NCBI GenBank assembly: GCA_016218765.1
Contig: JACRCZ010000153.1
Location: 1 to 64,000, forward strand
Direction of reading: 5' to 3'
DNA length: 64,000 bases
DNA from: Deltaproteobacteria bacterium
Lineage (GTDB): Bacteria > Myxococcota_A > Polyangia > DRWM01 > JAAZOP01
Shown here: positions 28,570-38,594 of the stretch, piece after piece
How the letters are laid out: every line of letters begins with the position of its first letter
Position numbering within the stretch: the stretch's first letter is position 1
The notes under the pieces: generated by a model
Database searches by the model: none
The model's input: the letters and a program-made list of their open reading frames with translations, nothing else
What the model was told of the DNA's origin: nothing
Program-made: the position numbers and the translations under genes

Positions 28570-29877
28570 GTGAGCGAGTCCAAGCCGGACGTCATCGTCG
28601 TGGGATCGGGACCTGGAGGAGCCAGCGTGGCGCGGGACCTTGCCAGGACGGGCAAGAGGGTCCTCATCCTGGAGTGGGGACCTGGCGGGCCGATCCGCGG
28701 GGCTTTTCGGGACTACGTGCGCCAACAGCTCGTGCCCGGCAAGAGCCTGCTCCTCACCCCCGAGCGTCTCGGAATGGTGCGCGGCATCACGACCGGGGGC
28801 AGTTCGCTCTTTTTCTACGCGACATGCTTCCCGGTGCCATTCGAGATGCTTCGCGCGCACGGGGTCGACCTTCGGGAGGCCGTGGAGGAGGCGAGGCGAG
28901 AGCTTCCGATCGCGCCGCTCAAGGACGAGATGATGACGCCGATGGCGAATCGCATCATGCAGAGCGCGCGGCAGCTCGGCTTGCCGTGGCAGCGCCTCGA
29001 CAAGTTCCTCTATCAGGATCGATGGCGTCCGGGTCTGCCGTTCGGCTACTACGGCGATCCCCATGGCGTGAAGTGGTCTGCGCGCAACTATGTCGAGGAG
29101 GCGGTCGCCGGGGGCGCAACGCTCTGGAACGGCGCGCGCGCCATAAGGGTGGTTGTCGAGGGGAAGCAAGCGACGGGCGTCGAACTCGTCATGCGCGGCG
29201 AGCGGCGGGTCGTTTCGGCGCCGGTGATCGTCGTCGCCGCAGGCGGCATCGGCTCGCCCCTTGTCCTGCGAGCGAGCGGGATCGAGGAGGCCGGCCGCGA
29301 CTTTTTCTTCGACCCGCTGCTCACCGTATGTGGCACGATGCGGGACGTTGCCCTCGGTCCGAGCGAGATCCCGATGTCCGCGGGCCTGTTGCAGCGCGAC
29401 GAGGGCTACATGTTGGCGGACATGGCGCTCCCGCGCGGATGCCACTTCCTCTTCACGGCGCAGGCCGGGAAGCTGCGCCGTCTTTTCGCATTCCGCAGCA
29501 CGGCGCGCATCATGGTCAAGGTGCGAGACGCCCTGGGCGGCCGGCTCACCGACAGCGGCGGCGTGCGCAAGCGGCTCAGCACCGAGGACCGCGACAGGCT
29601 GCATCGCGGCGAACAGAGCGCTCGCCGCATCCTGGCCGAGGCGGGCGCAACGGACATCTACCGCACCGGCTTCATGGCGGCGCACCCGGGCGGGACGGCG
29701 AAGATCGGCCAGGTCGTTGACGCCAACCTCGAGACGCGTTTCCGGAACCTGTACGTTTGCGACTGCTCGGTCATCCCCGAGCCGTGGGGGCTCCCGCCCA
29801 CGCTCACGCTCGTTGGACTGGGAAAACGGCTCGCCCGCCATCTCAGCGGGGGGGTCGCGGACAAGCCCGTGGCGTGA
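28570..29877 (+). CDS. GMC-family FAD-dependent oxidoreductase
   Basis: GTG start: VSESKPDVIVVGSGPGGASVARDLARTGKRVLILEWG; VVAAGGIGSPLVLRASG; AHPGGTAKIGQVVDANLETRFRNLYVCDCSVIPEPWGLPPTLTLVGLGKRLA. Confidence 0.92.
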   Translation: MSESKPDVIVVGSGPGGASVARDLARTGKRVLILEWGPGGPIRGAFRDYVRQQLVPGKSLLLTPERLGMVRGITTGGSSLFFYATCFPVPFEMLRAHGVDLREAVEEARRELPIAPLKDEMMTPMANRIMQSARQLGLPWQRLDKFLYQDRWRPGLPFGYYGDPHGVKWSARNYVEEAVAGGATLWNGARAIRVVVEGKQATGVELVMRGERRVVSAPVIVVAAGGIGSPLVLRASGIEEAGRDFFFDPLLTVCGTMRDVALGPSEIPMSAGLLQRDEGYMLADMALPRGCHFLFTAQAGKLRRLFAFRSTARIMVKVRDALGGRLTDSGGVRKRLSTEDRDRLHRGEQSARRILAEAGATDIYRTGFMAAHPGGTAKIGQVVDANLETRFRNLYVCDCSVIPEPWGLPPTLTLVGLGKRLARHLSGGVADKPVA

Positions 29878-29911
29878 TCTCGCCTGGAGTACGACCTTCC
29901 GATGCCCGGGA

Positions 29912-31054
29912 TCATCGACCGCGACCAGCCTCGCTTTCCGGCAATCGCATCCATCCGGGCACGGCCGGGTTGAGCAGCCACAGCAAGCGCTGGTCCACGC
30001 GGGGCAGGATACCCAGCACGGCCGGGATGATCCTGCGGGGCCCCCAGGGATGCGTCGCCCACAGCAGCCGCCGCGTGAGGTAGGCGAGCTTCCACCAGCG
30101 GTTCATGCGGCGGAATTCCTCGGCGGCCTTCTCGCGGTTCCGGACGGCCAGCGCGGCGATCCGTCCGGAGACGAGGGCGCCATGCACGCCCAAGACCATG
30201 GAGGGGTCCTGCATGCCGGCGAGAGTTCCCGCCAGGATCAGCCTGCCGCACGAGAGCCGGGGATTGGAAAGAGCACCGGTGGGGGTGCTTGCCAGATCCT
30301 CAACCAGGTGCCAGTGCGCAAAGGCCAGCCCCTCATCCTCCAGGAGTTGTCTCGGAAACCACTCGACGGCTGCATCGGAGAGCGGCTTGCCGCGCTGAAA
30401 CAGCACGGCGGCGCCGACGCCGTTGGCAGTGGCGTAGTAGGCGTAGTCCTGCGTTTGGTCGTGGTAGTACGCCGTGCAGAACGGGCTGCGGCCGTCGGGA
30501 GCCGGCCCACCGGCGAAGAGCCCGTAGGCTCGGGTGCACGGAATGTCGAGGGCGTCGAACGCTTCGCGGAACATGCCGGTGGCCACGATGGAGTCGGGCG
30601 GAAGATCGGCGAATTCCCTTCGCGTGGCTACCCGTGTGCCGAAGGAGAAGCGCACCCCATGCTCCACCGCCAGACGGTAGAGATACATGTCGATGGACGA
30701 TGGGCGAGGCCCGCGTTCAACCATCTTCATGTGGACGTCGGCGGGGAGTCGGAGCTCGATGAGCTTGCCGAAGACCCGAAAGCGGAGGCAGGGCAGGGGA
30801 TTGTAGAAGGGCACGGCGTGGGAACCTGCCGGCGCGGAAAGGGGAAACCCCAGATACCGGCTCATGGCGTCGATGTCGAGCGGGGTCAGGTCCGCGAAGC
30901 ATATCTCGTCCTGGTTGACGGCCGAAGCGTGGAGCGAAGCGCCGCCGATGCTCTTCTTCCGCTCCACGACCAAGACGTCATATCCCTCGCGGGCCAGAAT
31001 GACGGCAGCGGTCAGTCCCGAAAGACCGGCGCCCACGATGGTCACCTGTCTCAT
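29912..31054 (-). CDS. FAD-dependent oxidoreductase (amine-oxidase/phytoene-desaturase-like)
   Basis: MRQVTIVGAGLSGLTAAVILAREGYDVLVVERKKSIGGASLHA; LILAGTLAGMQDPSMVLGVHGALVSGRIAAL. Convergent with 28570..29877. Confidence 0.85.
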   Translation of the reverse strand: MRQVTIVGAGLSGLTAAVILAREGYDVLVVERKKSIGGASLHASAVNQDEICFADLTPLDIDAMSRYLGFPLSAPAGSHAVPFYNPLPCLRFRVFGKLIELRLPADVHMKMVERGPRPSSIDMYLYRLAVEHGVRFSFGTRVATRREFADLPPDSIVATGMFREAFDALDIPCTRAYGLFAGGPAPDGRSPFCTAYYHDQTQDYAYYATANGVGAAVLFQRGKPLSDAAVEWFPRQLLEDEGLAFAHWHLVEDLASTPTGALSNPRLSCGRLILAGTLAGMQDPSMVLGVHGALVSGRIAALAVRNREKAAEEFRRMNRWWKLAYLTRRLLWATHPWGPRRIIPAVLGILPRVDQRLLWLLNPAVPGWMRLPESEAGRGR

Positions 31055-31187
31055 GACTCGTTCCATCCCCGCAGAGTCGCCATCAACCGCTTCGGCCCGA
31101 GGGGCCATGACCGCGTGAGAGATCATGCACGAGAAGGACATCGTCGGCAAGCCGGCCCGCGAGCAAACGATGGCCCCTGGCCGCGCT

Positions 31188-31215
31188 GTGTTCATCCGTG
31201 TCCATCTGTGGTTTC
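31188..31215 (+). repeat. Intergenic 'GTGTTCATCCGTGTCCATCTGTGGTTTCC' repeat
   Basis: Sequence read directly; it produces a spurious FIRVHLWFPFL peptide in the ORF track. Confidence 0.6.
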
Positions 31216-31268
31216 CTTTCCTCCGTCGCTTCCGGAACGAAGGCATCCGCGCGGATACGGAGGACGTC

Positions 31269-34200
31269 ATGCGACCCAACGGATGGACGGCGATCGTCGC
31301 GACCCTGCTGGCGGCGGGATGCCCGTCGCGACCGAACGTGTCGGTGCCGATCGGAAGGACGGCGCCGGTGCCCGGCGCGGGCGGCGCGGCGGTGCTCATC
31401 GGCGAGCCCGCGGTCGAGGGCGAGGCGGGGGCGGACGGCGCGCGCGAGGCGAGCCCCGAGGACGAAAGTCGCCTGCGGCTCGTGATCGATGCCCCTTACC
31501 AGAGCTGGGCCGGCGACGGCACGTACGTGCACCTCGTCGTCTTCTCCCCGGACTTCGAGCCCGCCGCCGGAGCCGCCGTGTTCCTCGACGGGCGCAAGAT
31601 CGGCCGCACGGACGATTTCGGCACCCTGGTCTTCCGGCAGGAGCCCCGCGGCGAGGAATCACCGGCGGGCGGCGTCGTGCGCGTCGAGTGGCGCGACCGC
31701 GTCGCGGAGGTCTCCTACCAGGCCTACGCCCGCACCAGCTCGTTCGAGCAGCCCACGGTCTACGTCTACGCCGATCGCGGCGTGTACAACCCCGGCCAGA
31801 CGATCCGCGTTCGGGCCCTCGCCTGGAAGCTGCGCGGCGAGTACCGCCCGCTCCCCGAGGCCCGTGTCGAGCTGCACCTGGAGGACGACGACGGCCGCAT
31901 CGTCGGCGGCGGCGTCATGACCACCGACCGCTGGGGCGTCGGGACGCTCGACCTGCCCCTTCCCCGCCACGCCGGCGAGGGACGCTACCTGCTGGCCGCG
32001 ATCTTCGAGGGCGAGCGCGCCGAGGCGGGCGTGCGCATCGAGCGCTTCGTGCCGCCCGCGATCGAGATCCGCCACGACCTCGGGCGCTTCCTCACCCCGG
32101 CGGTCGACGAGCTGCCGTTCGAGGCGACGCTGGGCATGTTCGGCGGCGGCGCGTTCGGCCGGGGCGAGCTGACCGTCACCGTCGCCGTGGACGGGACCGA
32201 GGTGCACCGCGAGTCGCGCGAGGTCGAGGGCGCCGGCCCGCACCGCTTCGTGCTCGGCGCGGAGCCGCTGCGCGCGGTCCGCGAGCGCGCCGGGGACGGC
32301 TCGATCGTCGGTGTCACGATCCGCGCGCAGGACGAGCACGAGCGCACCGACCAGGTGCGGCGCGACCTGCGCTGGGAGACGAACCCCTACATCGCCGTGA
32401 TCGAGCTGGACCGGACGCGCTACGCCCCCGGGGATCCCGTCAAGGCCATGGTGCGCCTGGTCGATCTCGACCACGTTCCCGTGCGCGACCGGCGCGTGCG
32501 GCTCGAGGTCGAGGGGTTGCGGCGGACGTTGGAGGAGACGACGGACGAAGGAGGGCTGGCGTCGTTCGCCTTCGACATGCCCGACGTGGACCTGACCGCG
32601 TGGGTGCCGGTCTCCGCCTGGGTCGACGACGTCGATTCGGCCGTCGCGTACGCCGACCTGCCGTGCGAATCGCCGATGCCGATGCGCTCGGCCGTGCCGG
32701 ACACGGTCGCGTCGGAGGGCGAGGACGTCTCGATCGAGGTGGTCTTCCCGGGAGACATCGAGCCGGTCGAGGCGGTCGTGCACGCGGACGTCGTGGACAG
32801 CTCGGGCGCCATCGTCCATTCGTTCCTGATCCCCATCTCCGAGGAGAACGGGGAGTTCGTCGCGCGCACCAAGACCCGGGCCACCGACTGGGGCTCGATG
32901 CTGCTCACCCTCTTCTGCCTCGCGCGGGACGGCGGGGACGTCGGACTGGTGACCGACGGCCAGAACCTCGCCGTGCACCCCGACCGCGCCCTGCGCATCA
33001 CGCTCGACGGGATCCCCGACCAGGCCGCCCCCGGCGACCGCTTCCGCGTGACCGCCGACGTCCGCGGCCCGGACGGCACGACGCGCGACGCCGTCCTCGG
33101 CGCCGCCGTCGTCGATGCCGCCGTGCTCTCGCTGCTCGACCCGCTGGAGCGCTCCCCGGTCGACCGGTTCTACAACCCCGAGCGCAAGGTGCTGGCATCG
33201 ACCGGGGCGCAGACCCTGAGCTGGCCCGTGGTGCAGAAGAACTGGGGCGACGACTCCTACGACATCGGCTGGCCCGCGACCTTCGGCTTCCACACCGGCG
33301 AGGGGTACGGCGGCTACGGGTACGGCTACGGCACGGCGTTCGGGTACGGCGGGCTCGGCCTCATGGGCACCGGAGAGGGAGGCGGCGGGGAGTACACGAT
33401 GTACGAGCCCTCCTTCGCGCCGCCTGAGCCCGAGGCCGCCGATTCCGGACAGATGGAGTTCAGCTTCGAGGACGACTTCGTGGAGGGGGACCTGATCCAT
33501 CCGGACGGGGAAATGATGATGGCGCGGGCGCAGCCGGGGGTGAACCTCCCCGTACCGTCGGGACACGTCGGGGCGCTGGAGGTGCGTCCTCAGCCGCGCG
33601 TGATCGTGCGCACCGACTTCGCCGAGACGGCGCTGTGGCTGCCGCGACTCGAGGCCCCGCACGGTCGGGGAGGCTTCGACGTCGCGCTGCCGGACAGCAT
33701 CACCGTGCAGGAAGTCAGCGTCGTGGCCAGCGACGCCGAGGGCGGCGTCGGTCTCGCCCGGGCGCAGCTCCCGGTGCGCCAGCCGCTCTACGCCCGCAGC
33801 GACCTGCCGGCCTCGCTGATCGCCGGCGACCGGGTCAAGGTCGGCGTCGCCGTGCGCAACCTCTCGACCGAAGCGGTGAAGGCGCGCGTCGCGCTCGCGT
33901 CCACCGACCTCGCGGTCGAAGGCGAGGCGCAGGAGCTGGACGTGCCGGCCGACGGCACCGGCGTGGCGTGGTTCACGGTCACGGGCGGCGTGCCGGGCGA
34001 AGCGGCGTACGAGGTCTCGGCCGAGTCGCTCGGCGGCTCCGATCCGGTGCGCGACGTCGTGCGCCGCACGCTGTTCGTGCGCCCCGCCGGGGTATCGCAA
34101 GTCGAGTCGGTCGAGGGCACGGCGGGACCCGGGACGCCGTTCCGGCACACCGTCTCGGCGCCCGCGGCGGGCGAGTACCGCGTGGTGCGCGTCGGCGTCT

Positions 34201-35697
34201 CGCTGCCCACGGTCATTCCCGCCCTTCAGGGCCTGCTCGACCTGCTCGACGAGGAGTACCTCGGGCCGGATCCGGCGGCGAGCCGGCTGCTGGGCGTCAC
34301 GGCGGCGATGCGCTGGCTGGAGCGGCACGACCAGCTCGACGAGGCGACGCGCGAACGGCTGCGCTCGAAGCTCGCCGAGCTGACGACGGCCATCCTCATG
34401 GCGCAGAACGACGACGGCGGGTGGGGCTGGTTCTGGGACCCCGGGAGCGTGCCGTACATCACGGCGTTCGTTCTCCACGCGCTGTTGGAACTGCGCGAGC
34501 TGGACTTCCCCGTGCCCGACGACGCTCTCCTCGCGGCCCGCGACGCGCTGCTCGCGGCGCTGGGCACCGACCACCTGTTCGACGTCTCGGGCATCGCCGT
34601 GTGGGAAGGCGCGGACGAACGGATCCGCCTGGAGGGCACGGCCGAGATCTTCGACGTGCTCACCCGGCTGCCGGCGGAGCTGCGGCCCTCGGACGAGCGC
34701 TGGACGGGGCTCCTGGGGCGGATGCTGGAGACGATCGACGCGCCGGCGCCGGACATGCTGACCATGGCCCACGCCGTCGGGGGCCTGTACCGCCTGGGAG
34801 GGGACCGCGTGCCCGCCGCGAAGCTGCGCGAGCTGGCCGGCAGGCTGCTCGAGCTCGACGAGCTGACGCACTGGGAGCCCGGCTGGTTCCAGGCGTACGG
34901 AGGCCGCGTCGAGGCGGCGGCGGTGGCTGGAGGTGCTCTCGGAGGTCGCCCCGGACGCCTTCGAGTCGCTGCGCCGGGAAGCGGTCGGGTTCCTGCTGTC
35001 GCTCGACGAGGCGTGGGGCGAGTGGCACAACGCGCGCAGCACGGCATTCGCGATCCGGGCCTTGCTGGCGCTCGATCCGGCGCCCGACGCCGTCGCAGGC
35101 GCGATCGTCGTGTCGGTCGACGGGCAAGAGGTGCGGCGGGTGGACGTCTCCCCGTCGGACTCGTTCGCCGACGCGCTCGCCCTGCGATCGGTCGAGCTGG
35201 AGCTGGCCGGGGGAGGCAGTCACGAGGTCACGGTCTCGTTCGCGGGGCGGCCGGAGGCACGCGTGCGGCTGGAGCTCGAGCGTTGGGCCGGGACCGACGC
35301 TTCGGCCTCGTCGTCACCGGCTGTCGACGGCCGTCGCCTCGCCGTCTCCCGCTCGGCCGTCGGGACGATGGTGCCGGGCGTGCCGGCGACGATCGCGCTC
35401 GCCGCGGAGGCGGAGGGCGCGGTCGGGCCGGTGGTCCTCGTGCAGCGCCTTCCGCCGTTCGTGAGCGCGGAGCGATCGTCGCTGGACGCGCTGGTCGAGA
35501 AGGGCGACATTGCCGGCTACGACCTGGTCGGCGACGAGGTGCGAATCTACGTCTCGCCCCGCGCGCGGATGGCGGCGGCGTTCCGGATCGCGTCGGACCG
35601 CGAGGCGGATGTGACCTTGCCGGCCGCCGAGGCGATGGCGCTCTTCCACGCGGACGTGCGCGCCAGCACGCAGGCGGCACGCCTCGTGATCGAGTAG
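31269..35697 (+). CDS. Alpha-2-macroglobulin family lipoprotein, interrupted by a frameshift near 34911-34926
   Basis: MRPNGWTAIVATLLAAGCPSRP lipobox; MG domains (PTVYVYADRGVYNPGQTIRVRALAW); NDDGGWGWF...PYITAFVLHALLEL. Coding homology moves from the frame ending GGRVEAAA to the frame of 34933..35697 (WLEVLSEVAPDAFESLRREAVGFLLSLDEAWGEWHNARSTAFAIRALLAL). Confidence 0.85.
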
Positions 35698-35780
35698 CGC
35701 CCGCGAGGTTCAAGCGTCGGGAACACTCGCGCCGCGCCGCCCTTCGACAAGCTCGGGGCGTTCGGCGCTGCGTGGCCCCC

Positions 35781-36086
35781 CTACTTCTTGGTCGGGTCGG
35801 GGACGGTGGGTCCGATCGCGGCGACGGTCTCGCGGGCGCGCTTGGACGCCTCGGTCGCGGCCTTGCGCAGCTCCTCGGCGATCTGGCTCGCCTGCTCCAG
35901 CGTGCCCTTCATCGCACGGGCCACCTCGTCGATCGCCACGCCGACGTGCTCGACCCCCTGCTTCTGGAAGCGCCCCATGTCGCTCACGAGCTGCTCCCAC
36001 CGCGACCACTGCTCGTCCGCGACCTTCTTCCACTCGGCGAACGCCTGCTTGGTCTGGTTCATCGTGTCGTTGATCTTCTCGTTCAT
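35781..36086 (-). CDS. Phasin-like amphipathic helical protein
   Basis: MNEKINDTMNQTKQAFAEWKKVADEQWSRWEQLVSDMGRFQKQGVEHVGVAIDEVARAMKGTLEQASQIAEELRKAATEASKRARETVAAIGP; near phaR-like gene. Confidence 0.6.
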   Translation of the reverse strand: MNEKINDTMNQTKQAFAEWKKVADEQWSRWEQLVSDMGRFQKQGVEHVGVAIDEVARAMKGTLEQASQIAEELRKAATEASKRARETVAAIGPTVPDPTKK

Positions 36087-36306
36087 GGTCTTCCTCCCTT
36101 CCTTCCACCCGCGGGGAGGTCATTCCCCAGGTGTTTGATGCGCCGCAACATGCGTCACCGATCGCCATTTGTCAACTGGATTGTGCAGCGCAAGTCAAGC
36201 GTTCATGTTGTCGTGCAATAACAAATAGATGCAGTTGTTGACGATCTCCGACTGACACGGCGACTGGGGGACGTTCACGATGTGCGGACGTTTTGCGAAC
36301 GCGTAA

Positions 36307-36966
36307 TCAGTCGCGGGGAGCACCGAGCTTCCGCAGAAGACGTTCGATGCGCGGGCGAAGACCGTCGGCGGCGGGGACCTTGCCGCCCGGCTCCGGCTCG
36401 CCCGAAGGCGGGGACGCTCCGGGAGGTGCGTGGGCTGCGGAAGCGCTCTCGGGGGGCTCCTCGCCGCGTGTCGGGGTGGCGCCCGTCTCGTCGCCGGCGA
36501 CTTCGTCGGCTTCCGGGGTTCCGTCGCCGGTCGCGGGTTCCGAGGCGGGCGGCGGCTCGACCGGGGCGCCGACGCCCGGCACGGCGTGGGCGAGGCCGCG
36601 CAGGAAGTTGGCGACCGGTTGGGTCCAGAGCTGGCCTGCGGTCACGATCTGGCGGGTGAACGCGGCGAGGAACGCCGCGAAGGGGGCCTGCTCGATCGTC
36701 CCTTGCGTGCGGATGATCACGTGCAGCAGCTCGACGGGGAGCATGTCGAGCGCCTCCTGGCGCTCGAGGATCACCTGCGTCAGTACCTGCCGGGTGATGT
36801 CCTTGCCGGAGGCGGCGTCGGCGACCCGGACGGCCGCCCCTTCCTGGATGATGCCCGCCAGCTCCTCGAGCGTGATGTACCGGCTCTGGTGCGTGTCGTA
36901 CAAACGGCGGTTGCCGTACTTCTTGATCCGGAAGGTGCCGTTCTCCGGCCGATTGTCGTTGCTCAT
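36307..36966 (-). CDS. phaR: Polyhydroxyalkanoate synthesis regulator PhaR-like
   Basis: GTFRIKKYGNRRLYDTHQSRYITLEELAGIIQEGAAVRVADAASGKDITRQVLTQVILERQ matches the PhaR/PhbR DNA-binding domain. Confidence 0.92.
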   Translation of the reverse strand: MSNDNRPENGTFRIKKYGNRRLYDTHQSRYITLEELAGIIQEGAAVRVADAASGKDITRQVLTQVILERQEALDMLPVELLHVIIRTQGTIEQAPFAAFLAAFTRQIVTAGQLWTQPVANFLRGLAHAVPGVGAPVEPPPASEPATGDGTPEADEVAGDETGATPTRGEEPPESASAAHAPPGASPPSGEPEPGGKVPAADGLRPRIERLLRKLGAPRD

Positions 36967-37118
36967 CGTCGTCGCCCGACCGCCGCGCGCTCCGCGCCGT
37001 CGTCCGAAGCTAACCGAGCGCGGGTCGGGGTGCAACCGGGAGCGATCCGCGACCCCGACGTGCAAAATTCCACGGCGGCGGCGGCGCGGTCCGTGCGAGG
37101 AGACCGAGGAGGAACGTC

Positions 37119-37463
37119 ATGAGCGAGCGGAAGTCGCCCTTCGGAGAGTTCGCAGCGGTCGGCGTCCACATGGCACAGGCATGGGAGAAGGTGCTCGAGT
37201 CGTTCTGGCAGGGTTTGCTCGGCGACCCCAAGCGGCTGGCCGAGCTGGCCGGGAAGATGGCCGATGCCGTGCGAGGCGCGGCCGCCGGCGCCGGCGGCGT
37301 CCGGCCCGCCGATGTGACGGAGGTCGCGCGCCGGCTGGGGGCCGTCGAGGAGCGCCTCGACGCCTTGGAAGTCCGGATCCGCACGCTCACCGGCAACGTC
37401 GCCTCCCTGATCACCTACCTGGAGGAGCTGTCGCGGCACGAGGACAAGCCGCCGGCAGGGTAG
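37119..37463 (+). CDS. Helical, PhaE/phasin-like small protein
   Basis: MSERKSPFGEFAAVGVHMAQAWEKVLESFWQGLLGDPKRLAELAGKMADAV...RRLGAVEERLDALEVRIRTLTGNVASLITYLEELSR; RBS gaggagg; divergent from phaR-like gene. Confidence 0.6.
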   Translation: MSERKSPFGEFAAVGVHMAQAWEKVLESFWQGLLGDPKRLAELAGKMADAVRGAAAGAGGVRPADVTEVARRLGAVEERLDALEVRIRTLTGNVASLITYLEELSRHEDKPPAG

Positions 37464-37562
37464 CGGCTCCGCTTGCACGCGGTTGGCGCGCTCGGTGTTC
37501 GGGTGCTACACCAAGGGGTGCGGGAGGCGCGTGCGCGGGGGGGCGCCGCGGCAATGTGAGCC

Positions 37563-38594
37563 ATGAAGAGGATGAGCTTGCTGGCGACGCTGGTGGTGGC
37601 CGCAGGGTGCGGCTCGATCGCAGCCGAAGGGGACGACGCCACGGGGGACGGCGCGAGTGACGGCGCCGGCGACGCCGTCTTCGATGTCGCGGACGACCGC
37701 GGGGGCGCCGACGTAGACGCCACCACGGAAGCCGGTGACGGTGCGGGCGACGGTGCCGGCGACGGCGCCGGCGACGGCGCGGGCGACGGTGCGGGCGACG
37801 GTGCCGGCGACGGCGCAGGTGACGGCGCGGGCGACGGCGCGGGCGACGGCGCGGGCGACGGCAGCGGCGGCGATTCGGGTGATGCCGTCGTCGCCGTGTG
37901 CGGGAACTCGCGCGTCGAGCCGCCCGAGGAATGCGATGACGGGAACTCGAACCCGCTCGACGGCTGCGACAACGAGTGCCGTTTCAACTGTCGCGGGCCG
38001 GGCGATTGCGTCGATGGGAACCCGTGCACGAGCGACGTCTGCGATCTGATGCTGCACGTCTGCGGGAATTTGCCGGCCGACATCGTCTGCGACGACGGAG
38101 ATCCTTGCACGGTCGGCGACTGGTGCGTGGACGGCTCGTGCGTCCCGGAGGCGACCCTGCCCTGGGGCTACCCCGATCGGGACGACGACGGGTTCGGCGA
38201 CGCGTCGACCGAGGTCGCGTGTGCCTGGGGCCTCATCGAGGACAACTCGGACTGCTGCGACGCGGCCTCGCTGGTGAATCCGGATCAGACGGGCTGGTTC
38301 ACCGAGGCCGCGCCGTGCGGGTCCGACGGCCTGGCGACCTGGGACTACGACTGCAGCGGGGCGATCGAATCGCAGTACCCGGAGACGTGCGCGGCGTGCG
38401 AAGGCACGTACTCGAGCTGCCGCGCCGTCCCCGGCTGGCAGCCCGACGCCGCGACGGGCGCGTGCGCCCCGCCCGATTGCGGCGGCGGAGCGCACTGGAT
38501 GGAAGGGTTCTCCTGCACCTGGAACACCACCCTCGCCCGCTGCGCCATCAACGGCACGCCGGCCGCGACCTACCGTCGCCAGGGGTGCCGGTAG
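37563..38594 (+). CDS. Lipoprotein with (GAGD)n stalk and Myxococcus-type Cys-rich DGN/DGCD repeat
   Basis: LLATLVVAAGC lipobox; GDGAGDGAGDG; CGNSRVEPPEECDDGNSNPLDGCDNECRFNC. Confidence 0.75.
   Translation: MKRMSLLATLVVAAGCGSIAAEGDDATGDGASDGAGDAVFDVADDRGGADVDATTEAGDGAGDGAGDGAGDGAGDGAGDGAGDGAGDGAGDGAGDGAGDGSGGDSGDAVVAVCGNSRVEPPEECDDGNSNPLDGCDNECRFNCRGPGDCVDGNPCTSDVCDLMLHVCGNLPADIVCDDGDPCTVGDWCVDGSCVPEATLPWGYPDRDDDGFGDASTEVACAWGLIEDNSDCCDAASLVNPDQTGWFTEAAPCGSDGLATWDYDCSGAIESQYPETCAACEGTYSSCRAVPGWQPDAATGACAPPDCGGGAHWMEGFSCTWNTTLARCAINGTPAATYRRQGCR
37735..37864 (+). repeat. Tandem 12-nt repeat (ggcgacggtgcg/ggcgacggcgcc) encoding GDGA
   Basis: About 10 near-identical units in CDS 37563..38594. 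Confidence 0.92.

Noticed and set aside
29261-33427. 1388-aa plus-strand ORF
   Set aside because: Out of frame with GMC and A2M genes; Arg-rich, spans several real gene boundaries.
31659-35042. 1127-aa minus-strand ORF
   Set aside because: Antisense shadow of A2M gene; no recognisable motifs.
34860-35700. Programmed ribosomal frameshift in A2M
   Set aside because: No recognisable slippery heptamer plus downstream structure; sequencing/assembly error or mutation in a GGC run is simpler.
37735-37864. CRISPR-like array
   Set aside because: 12-nt units without spacers, in frame with a lipoprotein; simple coding tandem repeat.
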